Below, piece by piece: positions 1 to 6,545 of a stretch of 7,739 bases of DNA (within the stretch, counting starts at the first letter, position 1; every line of letters begins with the position of its first letter). The translations under genes were made by a program, and so were the position numbers. This DNA is from Flavobacteriaceae bacterium (GTDB lineage: Bacteria > Bacteroidota > Bacteroidia > Flavobacteriales > Flavobacteriaceae), in assembly GCA_023262245.1 (NCBI GenBank), contig JALRDC010000022.1, positions 1 to 7,739 on the forward strand. Direction: 5' to 3'. The notes under the pieces were generated by a model, which worked only from the letters and a program-made list of their open reading frames with translations, was not told the DNA's origin and ran no database searches.

Positions 1-1086
1 CTGACTGCTGTTTTGACCTCCTTCATAATCAGCGTAATTTTTCTGAATCAATCCCCCTAGAACAGTATATAATCGATCCCCAAAAACATATTTGTTAAAG
101 AGCTCCGCCTGAGTATTTTTGGCAGTTGTTTGAAAAGGAAAACTACTTTGAAAATCTCTAAGAATTTTTTGATAGCCCAAACGTAGTGACAACCCTCCGT
201 TTTTATAATTGAGATTAGGATTAAAGTACCAACGATCCAACTGTGTAGCTAGCTTAAAATCAGCATCCTCCAAAGGAAAACTATTGTCATATTCAGACTG
301 AATGTTGGAATGATCATAGCCTGTTTTTAAATCAAAAGTATTTTTAGCTTTAAACGCTAAAGAGGCTCCCACATTCAGTTGATCAAAAGGATCTTTTTCT
401 GGACCGATCACCGCACTCATACCCGTTGCACTATGATGAGCGAGATAAGCTTTAGCACGTAATTGTTCTCCGCCTTGACTGAGGTGTAAACTGTTTTTAA
501 AAAGATTGAACTTTCGAGTAGTTTTTTGACTATTTTGTGAACCCGTAGTGCTCTGTAGCGATGCTTGAAAGCCTTGTGCTGCGGTTTTTGTTTTTATATT
601 TATCACTCCTGTTGCGGCAGAGCTACCATAGAGTGTTGATGAAGCCCCTTTTAAAATTTCAATTGATTCTATTTGATTTAAATCTAGAAAATTTAAATTA
701 AAATCATTGTCGATCCTTGAAGGATCAGAAACTCGGATACCATCAATTAATACAAGTACTTGACGATTTCTTCCACCTCTAAGAGAAATGGTTTTATTTT
801 GTCCTGCATAGGTTTGGCTACCTAAAATTTCGATGCCTGCATATTGTTTAATCAATGCACTTAAACCTAACCCTTGAAAGTTCTCAAGGGTTTTTTGGGA
901 AATTTTAATAACAGGTTTTCCAGATTGTGATCGCTTAAGTGGGAAACGGGAATCAATCAGGATAACCTCATCTAGTTTATTCGTGTCTTCATCTTGTAAT
1001 AAACTGTCTAGGGGAGCTGTTTGCTGAGCAAAAATTCCGCAATAAATTAATAAAACAATCCACTTTAAATTATTAAATAGATTCAT
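1..1086 (-). CDS. btuB: TonB-dependent outer-membrane receptor, BtuB-like (vitamin B12), C-terminus cut by window edge
   Basis: Partial gene: 362 codons from ATG at 1086 run without a stop off the left edge. The product should take up cobalamin across the outer membrane using TonB energy. Residues 1-20 form a signal peptide (MNLFNNLKWIVLLIYCGIFA), with likely cleavage before QQ. A Ton-box-like segment LDEVILIDSRFP lies at about 38-49 and resembles the start of BtuB. A plug domain follows, with the typical ISLRGG, VLVLIDGIRV and LKGASSTLYGSSAATGVINI segments at about 100-165, and then the first beta-barrel strands. The B12 assignment rests mainly on the cobalamin riboswitch just upstream, supported by the BtuB-like plug. 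An in-frame ATG at 1134 would add 16 residues. I prefer 1086 because it puts the hydrophobic core at a normal distance from the start. The receptor class is nearly certain and the substrate likely. Confidence 0.88.
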   Translation of the reverse strand, partial: MNLFNNLKWIVLLIYCGIFAQQTAPLDSLLQDEDTNKLDEVILIDSRFPLKRSQSGKPVIKISQKTLENFQGLGLSALIKQYAGIEILGSQTYAGQNKTISLRGGRNRQVLVLIDGIRVSDPSRIDNDFNLNFLDLNQIESIEILKGASSTLYGSSAATGVINIKTKTAAQGFQASLQSTTGSQNSQKTTRKFNLFKNSLHLSQGGEQLRAKAYLAHHSATGMSAVIGPEKDPFDQLNVGASLAFKAKNTFDLKTGYDHSNIQSEYDNSFPLEDADFKLATQLDRWYFNPNLNYKNGGLSLRLGYQKILRDFQSSFPFQTTAKNTQAELFNKYVFGDRLYTVLGGLIQKNYADYEGGQNSSQ

Positions 1087-1138
1087 ATAATCAATAAGGT
1101 GCTTTAATACTTTAATCCCGAAGTTTAAAACCATTAGT

Positions 1139-1308
1139 TTGAGGTCAGGTCTCCTGGCTTGCATCTTTAGTCCGCCTTCCCATCAATCTTTGACAGTGGT
1201 AAAAGAATGGAATAAAGTGTTATTATGATAACTCAGCTTACAGTTGCGGGCACAGCTTTGGTTTTTAACCAAATTCCCTTTTTTTATCTCCTACTTGAGA
1301 AACCTCAA
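1139..1308 (-). promoter_or_regulatory. Cobalamin (adenosylcobalamin-type) riboswitch
   Basis: Read on the minus strand, all the hallmarks of the cobalamin riboswitch appear in order. P1 is a perfect 7-bp pairing of TTGAGGT (1302-1308) with ACCTCAA (1139-1145). GGGAAT is at 1273-1278. A stem TTTGG/CCAAA with an A-rich loop lies at 1257-1273. The highly conserved GCTGTGCCCGCAACTGTAAG core is at about 1237-1256. CCACTG (1194-1199), GGGAAGGCGG (1172-1181) and the B12 box AAGCCAGGAGACCTG (1146-1160) complete it. In this family ligand binding lowers expression of the downstream gene, here the TonB-dependent receptor. No strong intrinsic terminator is visible between the aptamer and the start codon, so control at translation is more likely than attenuation; that is inference. 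Confidence 0.95.
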
Positions 1309-1311
1309 TTA

Positions 1312-1319
1312 CAAAAGTA
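1312..1319 (-). promoter_or_regulatory. -7 promoter element of the riboswitch/receptor transcript
   Basis: TACTTTTG on the minus strand fits the Bacteroidota -7 consensus TAnnTTTG. It ends 3 bases before the 5' arm of riboswitch P1, so transcription would start at or just inside P1. It begins only a few bases past the stop codon of the upstream membrane-protein gene. No convincing -33 TTG lies at the usual spacing. Confidence 0.5.
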
Positions 1320-1325
1320 ACATTA

Positions 1326-1817
1326 TTAGTGGATGATCGCTGCAGTACGATTTAATTTTTGATAAGAAAATTGTAAAACAGATGTGAAGAATAAATCACC
1401 AGCAATAGTATTAATGAAGAAAGGTATGGCTAGGATAAAACAACTGCTTAGCCCTGCCCAAGTTAACGGATAATAAAAATACCAAACTCCCAAGTTACTA
1501 ATAATGAAAAAGGCTACCGATGCACTGAATACTGTCAGTAAAGACAATGATTTAGCTTTTAATCCGATGAGTGAAATCAATACAAATGCGCAATATATTA
1601 TGGGCATCAAAGAGTGAACCCCTAAATATAAGTCTGTGAGAAACATGCTTACAATGGGTATAAATAATGCCAATCGTTTATTGACAAAATGAAACCCTGT
1701 AAAAAGTGCAATGCTTGTAATTGGAGCAAAGTTAGGTGGGTGCGGCAACAGGCGTGTAATCACAGCAAGTATAACCAACCCAAAAACAACGTTCATTCCT
1801 TTCCTATCCATTTCCAT
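1326..1817 (-). CDS. Small polytopic membrane protein, DUF6580-type putative transporter
   Basis: A 163-residue, strongly hydrophobic protein with about five or six predicted membrane segments (roughly 9-21, 32-42, 49-63, 69-87, 93-112 and 121-150). The segment RLLPHPPNFAPI at 22-33 is the signature I associate with the family named DUF6580 putative transport protein; the conserved-looking PFFINTIAGDLFF at 132-144 supports this. Its size and topology resemble the S-components of ECF vitamin transporters. Next to a B12 riboswitch and receptor, a role in cobalamin passage across the inner membrane is plausible but inferred. It starts 34 bases after carB, too little room for its own riboswitch, so it is probably co-transcribed with carB. 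The start is uncertain: Met3 and Met8 (ATG at 1796, preceded by AGGAAAGGA) are alternatives, and Met8 would leave 156 residues. Cysteines are at 76 and 126. Confidence 0.82.
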   Translation of the reverse strand: MEMDRKGMNVVFGLVILAVITRLLPHPPNFAPITSIALFTGFHFVNKRLALFIPIVSMFLTDLYLGVHSLMPIIYCAFVLISLIGLKAKSLSLLTVFSASVAFFIISNLGVWYFYYPLTWAGLSSCFILAIPFFINTIAGDLFFTSVLQFSYQKLNRTAAIIH

Positions 1818-1851
1818 CCTGGTGTTTTTTTGTAAAGCTATGTAAATTATA

Positions 1852-4701
1852 TTATTTGGTCAAATACATTTTACGTCTTGCGTACAAATCGTAAAATGCA
1901 TCATCCTTCAAACTATCAATAAACAGAATACTTTCACCAGTACTTTTCATCTCTGGACCTAGTTGTTTATTTACATTTGGGAATTTGTTGAAAGAAAATA
2001 CGGGTTGTTTGATCGCATATCCTTTCAGTTGAGGATTGAACTCAAAATCTTTTACTTTATTTTTTCCAAGCATGACCTTGGTGGCATAATTTACATAGGG
2101 TTCCTTATAGGCTTTTGCAATAAAGGGTACTGTTCGAGAAGCTCTTGGATTGGCTTCTATAACATAAACCATGTCATCTTTAACTGCATATTGAATATTG
2201 ATTAATCCCACAGTGTTTAGAGCCAAGGCTATTTTTTTGGTGTGGTCTTTAATCTGTTGCACAACATATTCTCCCAAGTTAAAAACGGGCAAGGTAGCGT
2301 TAGAGTCCCCTGAATGAATTCCACAAGGCTCAATATGCTCCATGATTCCAATGATTTGAACTTCTTCTCCGTCACAAATAGCATCTGCTTCACATTCAAT
2401 AGCACCATCAAGATAGTGATCAAGTAAGAGTTTATTGTTTGGAATCTTTTGGAGTAAATCTACTACATGCGCTTCTAAGTCTTCTTTATTGATTACAATT
2501 TTCATCCCTTGTCCTCCCAAGACATAAGAGGGTCTTACCAGTATAGGAAAGTCCAATTGATCTGCAAGGGCAAGCGCCTGATCGGCTGTTTGAGCTACAC
2601 CAAATTCGGGATATGGGATGTCATTTTCTTTTAGTAAGGTAGAAAAGCTCCCTCGGTCTTCAGCTAAATCTAGAGACTGAAAACTTGTTCCAATAATTTT
2701 AATTCCATAACGATCTAGTTTTTCAGCCAATTTAAGCGCTGTTTGTCCACCTAGCTGCACGATTACCCCTTCCGGTTTTTCGTGCTGAATTATATCGTAA
2801 ATGTGTTCCCAAAATACAGGTTCAAAATATAATTTATCCGCGATATCAAAATCTGTAGAGACGGTTTCGGGGTTACAATTAATCATAATTGTTTCATAAT
2901 CGCATTCACTAGCAGCGAGTACTCCATGAACACAACAGTAATCAAATTCTATTCCCTGTCCAATTCGATTGGGACCCGATCCCAATACAACAATTTTTTT
3001 TCTATCAGTTACTTTGCTTTCGTTATCGCTATACTCTTCACCGCCATTTAACTTTAATTTTGCTTCGAAAGTGGAGTAATAATAAGGTGTTTTAGCTTCA
3101 AATTCTGCTGCACAAGTATCAACTAATTTGTAAACTCTTTGGATTCCCATTTCTACTCTCTTGGCGTGAACTTCGCTTTCTAAACACTTGAGCATGTGTG
3201 CTACTTGTCGGTCTGCAAATCCTTTTTGCTTTGCCTCTAATAGCAATGCGGAGTCTATGGTATCTATGTTGAAATTGGAAATTTCCCCCTCCAACAAAAA
3301 GAGTTCTTCGTATTGCTTCAAAAACCACATATCTATTTTGGTGATTTCATGAATGCGTCTCAGAGGAATCCCAATGGAAATAGCGTCATAAATCACAAAA
3401 ACACGATCCCAACTGGCTACGGTCAATTTTTTAATTATCGTGTCATAATCGGTATAGCCTTTCCCATCTGCTCCAAGACCATTTCTCTTCACCTCTAGGG
3501 ATTGAGTTGCTTTATGAAGTGCTTCTTGGAATGACCTTCCAATTCCCATGACTTCCCCCACAGATTTCATTTGGAGCCCTAGCGTACGGTCAGATCCTTC
3601 AAACTTGTCAAAATTCCAACGGGGTATTTTCACGATAACATAATCCAGCGTTGGTTCAAATAACGCTGATGTAGATTTAGTAATTTGATTTTCAAGCTCG
3701 TCTAAGGAGTATCCAATAGCCAATTTTGCAGCGATCTTTGCTATAGGATATCCGGTAGCTTTTGAGGCTAAAGCTGAAGATCTCGATACTCTTGGGTTTA
3801 TTTCAATAGCAATAATGTCTTCCTTTTCATCTGGACTTACTGCAAATTGAACGTTACAGCCTCCAGCAAAATCTCCAATGCTCCTCATCATATGAATGGC
3901 CATATCCCGCATCCTCTGGAAGGTTTTGTCAGAGAGTGTCATTGCTGGGGCTACCGTAATTGAATCTCCTGTGTGGATTCCCATAGGATCCATGTTTTCT
4001 ATAGTACAAATGATGACAACGTTATCATTTTTATCCCGAAGTAGCTCAAGCTCGTATTCTTTCCAGCCTATTAACGCCTTATCGATCATGACTTCATGTA
4101 TCGGTGAAATTTCCAAGCCTCTGGTCAGTAATTCGTCGAAATCCTCCGCTTTATGAACAAAAGATGCTCCCGCTCCTCCCAGTGTGTAGGAAGCTCTTAT
4201 TACTAGTGGAAAACCAAATTCTTGCGCAATTTCTTTACCCTTTAGGTAGGAAGTGGCTGTGGCCTGAGGTGCCATGTCAATTCCAATATCCAGCATTAAT
4301 TCTCTAAAACGTTCTCGGTCTTCAGTAATCTGAATAGCATCAATATCTACTCCAATGATTTTTATGCCAAAATCTTCCCAAATTCCCTTCTCGGCTGCTT
4401 CTATACACAAGTTTAAAGCTGTTTGTCCACCCATTGTTGGTAAAACCGCGTCTATCTTATGCTTTTTTAATATTTCAATAATAGATTTAGTGTTGAGAGG
4501 TTTTAAATATACATGATCAGCCATAGTGGGATCGGTCATTATGGTTGCTGGATTAGAGTTTATAAGAATGGTTTCTATTCCGTCTTCTCTTAATGAACGA
4601 AGCGCTTGAGTTCCTGAATAATCAAATTCGCATGCTTGACCTATGATTATAGGACCTGATCCGATGACTAAAATACTCTTTATTGAATCTACTTTTGGCA
4701 T
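1852..4701 (-). CDS. carB: Carbamoyl-phosphate synthase large subunit, short form without MGS domain
   Basis: This 949-residue protein makes carbamoyl phosphate from bicarbonate, ammonia (delivered by the CarA glutaminase subunit) and two ATP, for pyrimidine and arginine synthesis in the cytoplasm. Two homologous synthetase halves are visible. The first begins KSILVIGSGPIIIGQ (8-22) and carries MGGQTALN (90-97), RASYTLGGAGASF (169-181), IENMDPMGIHTGDS (234-247) and EINPRVSRSSALASK (300-314). The second begins KKIVVLGSGPNRIGQG (568-583) and carries LGGQTALK (650-657), RPSYVLGGQGMK (723-734), EHIEPCGIHSGDS (788-800) and EANPRASRTVPF (849-860). The helical linker between them spans about 400-560. 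The protein ends soon after MKSTGES (918-924), where E. coli CarB (1073 residues) continues into its MGS-like allosteric domain. That domain is absent; to my recollection this is usual in flavobacteria. carA is not in the window. Confidence 0.98.
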   Translation of the reverse strand: MPKVDSIKSILVIGSGPIIIGQACEFDYSGTQALRSLREDGIETILINSNPATIMTDPTMADHVYLKPLNTKSIIEILKKHKIDAVLPTMGGQTALNLCIEAAEKGIWEDFGIKIIGVDIDAIQITEDRERFRELMLDIGIDMAPQATATSYLKGKEIAQEFGFPLVIRASYTLGGAGASFVHKAEDFDELLTRGLEISPIHEVMIDKALIGWKEYELELLRDKNDNVVIICTIENMDPMGIHTGDSITVAPAMTLSDKTFQRMRDMAIHMMRSIGDFAGGCNVQFAVSPDEKEDIIAIEINPRVSRSSALASKATGYPIAKIAAKLAIGYSLDELENQITKSTSALFEPTLDYVIVKIPRWNFDKFEGSDRTLGLQMKSVGEVMGIGRSFQEALHKATQSLEVKRNGLGADGKGYTDYDTIIKKLTVASWDRVFVIYDAISIGIPLRRIHEITKIDMWFLKQYEELFLLEGEISNFNIDTIDSALLLEAKQKGFADRQVAHMLKCLESEVHAKRVEMGIQRVYKLVDTCAAEFEAKTPYYYSTFEAKLKLNGGEEYSDNESKVTDRKKIVVLGSGPNRIGQGIEFDYCCVHGVLAASECDYETIMINCNPETVSTDFDIADKLYFEPVFWEHIYDIIQHEKPEGVIVQLGGQTALKLAEKLDRYGIKIIGTSFQSLDLAEDRGSFSTLLKENDIPYPEFGVAQTADQALALADQLDFPILVRPSYVLGGQGMKIVINKEDLEAHVVDLLQKIPNNKLLLDHYLDGAIECEADAICDGEEVQIIGIMEHIEPCGIHSGDSNATLPVFNLGEYVVQQIKDHTKKIALALNTVGLINIQYAVKDDMVYVIEANPRASRTVPFIAKAYKEPYVNYATKVMLGKNKVKDFEFNPQLKGYAIKQPVFSFNKFPNVNKQLGPEMKSTGESILFIDSLKDDAFYDLYARRKMYLTK

Positions 4702-4726
4702 TTGTTTAAATATAGTTTTTTAATAT

Positions 4727-4763
4727 AAAAAAAAAGGTGTCACTTTCAAAAAAGTAACACCTT
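4727..4763 (-). terminator. Rho-independent terminator after rpmH
   Basis: On the minus strand a 10-bp stem, AAGGTGTTAC with GTGACACCTT (4754-4763 and 4734-4743, one mismatch), encloses a 10-base loop and runs into a tract of about nine T (4727-4735). It sits 22 bases past the rpmH stop and 26 bases before the carB start, so it should end the rpmH transcript and separate it from carB. Confidence 0.85.
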
Positions 4764-4784
4764 CATTATAACTTAATTCTATCA

Positions 4785-4943
4785 TTATTTTTTGTGGCGG
4801 GGTTCTGAGGAAACAGATAATTTTTTTCTTCCTTTAGCACGACGAGATGCCAATACTTTACGTCCGTTTGCACTTGCCATACGTTCTCTGAAACCGTGCT
4901 TGTTTCTTCTCTTTCTTCGGGAGGGTTGAAATGTTCTTTTCAT
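4785..4943 (-). CDS. rpmH: Ribosomal protein L34 (bL34)
   Basis: A 52-residue, very basic protein, MKRTFQPSRRKRRNKHGFRE..., which matches the near-invariant start of bL34. The motif RMASANGRKVLASRRAKGRKKL at about 21-42 (given here in outline: MASANGRKVLASRRAKGR) is also diagnostic. It is a structural protein of the large ribosomal subunit. At 52 residues it is slightly longer than the usual 44-46, with an extra tail SVSSEPRHKK. It has a good Bacteroidota promoter upstream and an intrinsic terminator downstream, so it appears to be a stand-alone transcript. The frequently seen partners dnaA and rnpA are not beside it. Confidence 0.98.
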   Translation of the reverse strand: MKRTFQPSRRKRRNKHGFRERMASANGRKVLASRRAKGRKKLSVSSEPRHKK

Positions 4944-4982
4944 AATTTATCTGTCTGGAGTTTTGCTCCTTTTAAAGTCGGG

Positions 4983-5013
4983 CAAATATACAACAACTTT
5001 TTTGTCTTCCAAA
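4983..5013 (-). promoter_or_regulatory. Promoter of rpmH
   Basis: On the minus strand TTTG (5010-5013) is followed after 19 bases by TATATTTG (4983-4990). This is an exact match to the Bacteroidota TTTG / TAnnTTTG pattern at consensus spacing. The predicted start lies near 4976, giving a leader of about 33 bases. Confidence 0.8.
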
Positions 5014-5046
5014 CTTGATTATCAACATTTCACAATTGATTTTTTT

Positions 5047-5054
5047 TACCTTTG
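5047..5054 (+). promoter_or_regulatory. -7 promoter element of the TPR-like membrane protein gene
   Basis: TACCTTTG fits TAnnTTTG and would place the transcription start near 5060, about 10 bases before the ATG at 5070. No good -33 TTG is found at the usual spacing. The element contains the TTG at 5052 that could otherwise be taken for a start codon. Confidence 0.5.
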
Positions 5055-5069
5055 AAAAAAATAAAAATT

Positions 5070-5585
5070 ATGTTTCCAAAAGTCATAAAATTAATCCTTG
5101 CTGCCTTAGCATTTGCATTTGGTATTTATCAATTCATTGATGATTACATCGGAAATGGAATTATGATGCTCTTGCTTTCAGGAATGTTTGTACTGTTGTA
5201 TTTTAAGAATGAAATGATTTTTTTAGCCTTTTTAAGGCTCCGGAAACAAGACTTTGAGGGAACTGAAAAATGGTTGATGCGTATCCCCAATATTCAGCGA
5301 AATTTAGTTCGCAAACAACAAGGATATTACAACTACCTTTTGGGAATTATACACTCTCAAAAAAACCTTACCCAATCCGAAAAATTTTTTAAAGCAGCCC
5401 TGTCGCTTGGTTTATCTATGAATCATGATTTGGCTATGGCAAAAATGAGTTTGGCAGGGATTTATCTTCAAAAAAGAAGAAAAAGAGAAGCGCAACAATT
5501 ACTTACGGAAGCAAAAAAATTGGATAAACACGGGATGCTTACGGGTCAGATGAAAATGATTCAACAACAAATGAAGCGCATTTAG
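5070..5585 (+). CDS. Small membrane protein with C-terminal TPR-like helices, function unknown
   Basis: A 171-residue protein when begun at ATG 5070. Two membrane segments are clear: about 6-23 (IKLILAALAFAFGIYQFI) and 30-47 (GIMMLLLSGMFVLLYFKN). A soluble helical part follows from about 53. Its paired helices resemble tetratricopeptide repeats: YYNYLLGIIHSQKNLTQSEKFFKAALSLG at about 87-115 in outline (LGIIHSQKNL, SEKFFKAAL), then AKMSLAGIYLQKRRKREAQQLL at about 124-145. This suggests a membrane-anchored protein that contacts a partner, but no function can be assigned. A longer reading from TTG 5052 would add six residues, but that TTG lies inside the -7 promoter element, so ATG is chosen. 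The gene is divergent from rpmH and ends overlapping the stop of the lytic transglycosylase gene. Confidence 0.85.
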   Translation: MFPKVIKLILAALAFAFGIYQFIDDYIGNGIMMLLLSGMFVLLYFKNEMIFLAFLRLRKQDFEGTEKWLMRIPNIQRNLVRKQQGYYNYLLGIIHSQKNLTQSEKFFKAALSLGLSMNHDLAMAKMSLAGIYLQKRRKREAQQLLTEAKKLDKHGMLTGQMKMIQQQMKRI

Positions 5586-6496
5586 TAATGACCTGATTCT
5601 GGTATTGCGATTTCGTAAAATTTTCTTGATTTATTGTTTAAATGATTCTGTATCAACCAAGGGTTGTGAATTTTTAAAAGTTTGTAATTGATCTCATTTT
5701 CTTTTGCAAACTCAGCGATATTAGCAATGGGTGTATCCAATCCTATCTTTCGAATAGGTATGGGTTGATATAAATCTTTTTCTTCAAATACAAACCCATA
5801 GCGCTGAGGATTGGACATAATTTCTTTTACAGCTAAAATTCTAAAAACATACCTACTGGTTTCATTATTGAGCAATAAGTCGTAATAATTATCTACTAAT
5901 TGACTATCTAAAAGTCGATTTGTTCCAAACATCCCTCTGTTATAGGAAGCAGCAGCAAGGGTCCAGCTTCCAAAACGTGCTTTTGCCTTCAAAAGGTATT
6001 TACAAGCTACTCTAGTAGATTTTTCAATGTGATAGCGTTCGTCAACATTACTATTTACCTCCAAACCATATTCTTTTGCTGTTGCTGGCATGAGTTGCCA
6101 AAAACCTTTTGCTCCTTTTGGCGATCGAAGGTTTTCGAGACCACTTTCTATCACAGCTAAATATTTAAAATCTTCAGGAACACCCTCTTCCTCAAGTATT
6201 TTTTCTAGCATTGGAAACCATTTATTGGCTCTTTTTAAAAGAAGCATCATATTGGATTGCCAATAGGTATTAACTAATAATTCTTTGTCTAATCGTTCTC
6301 TTATATCGGGTGCATCAAGAGGGGTTTCTTCTCCCGAAAAGTCGATCGTTTCTGGAAGTTTTAAAGCATAAACCTTCAATGACTGTCCTTCTCCATTATA
6401 CCTAAAAGCGGTTTTCATTTCTGGGTTAACACTAGTATATCCCAATAAAATTAGAATTAGAAATAAAGGAATCAATAAAAGAATTTTATTTTTCAT
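5582..6496 (-). CDS. Lytic transglycosylase (SLT/MltD-like, GH23)
   Basis: A 304-residue periplasmic enzyme predicted to cleave the MurNAc-GlcNAc bond of peptidoglycan with formation of 1,6-anhydroMurNAc. Residues 4-20 are a hydrophobic signal or anchor (KILLLIPLFLILILLGY), and no lipobox cysteine follows. The catalytic SLT domain spans about 93-215. It shows AVIESGLENL with the probable catalytic Glu117, the GFWQLMPATAKEYGL motif (131-145), and AAASYNRG (181-188). The last ~60 residues (IGLDTPIANIAEFAKENEIN..., ending with FYEIAIPE) look like the small domain that often ends these enzymes and loosely recall LysM, without a convincing LysM signature. The gene starts 49 bases after the hydrolase gene on the same strand and may share its transcript; a -7-like TACTTTTG lies in the gap. 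Confidence 0.93.
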   Translation of the reverse strand: MKNKILLLIPLFLILILLGYTSVNPEMKTAFRYNGEGQSLKVYALKLPETIDFSGEETPLDAPDIRERLDKELLVNTYWQSNMMLLLKRANKWFPMLEKILEEEGVPEDFKYLAVIESGLENLRSPKGAKGFWQLMPATAKEYGLEVNSNVDERYHIEKSTRVACKYLLKAKARFGSWTLAAASYNRGMFGTNRLLDSQLVDNYYDLLLNNETSRYVFRILAVKEIMSNPQRYGFVFEEKDLYQPIPIRKIGLDTPIANIAEFAKENEINYKLLKIHNPWLIQNHLNNKSRKFYEIAIPESGHY

Positions 6497-6536
6497 CTAA
6501 CAGACATTTTATGAATCTTCTACCTTGGTTTGTATT

Positions 6537-6544
6537 CAAAAGTA
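6537..6544 (-). promoter_or_regulatory. Possible -7 element before the lytic transglycosylase gene
   Basis: TACTTTTG on the minus strand matches TAnnTTTG and lies about 41 bases before the ATG at 6496, directly after the hydrolase stop codon. No -33 TTG sits at the expected distance, so this may be an internal promoter or chance in AT-rich DNA. Confidence 0.3.
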
Positions 6545-6545
6545 A

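Noticed and set aside
1087..1138. Possible attenuator hairpin downstream of the riboswitch (TTTAA/TTAAA around ACTTCGGGA)
   Set aside because: The stem has five A-T pairs only and no T-run follows, so it is too weak to call a terminator.
1854..1865. Short inverted repeat ATTTGGTCAAAT across the carB stop codon, considered as an operator or terminator
   Set aside because: The arms are only 5 bp with a 2-base centre, no T-tract follows, and part of it is constrained by the coding sequence.
1963..4307. Several open frames of 60-86 codons on both strands within 1963-4307
   Set aside because: They lie wholly within carB, which is continuously conserved in its own frame. They have no recognisable motifs and are shadows of its codon pattern.
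5585..5640. Search for a terminator shared by the convergent genes at 5585/5582
   Set aside because: Only 3-4 bp stems were found and no flanking T-tract, so none is reported.
6493..6507. Four-codon frame ATG TCT GTT AGA TGA whose stop overlaps the transglycosylase ATG, considered as a leader peptide
   Set aside because: Such a tiny frame is expected by chance, and it has no ribosome-binding signal or regulatory codons.
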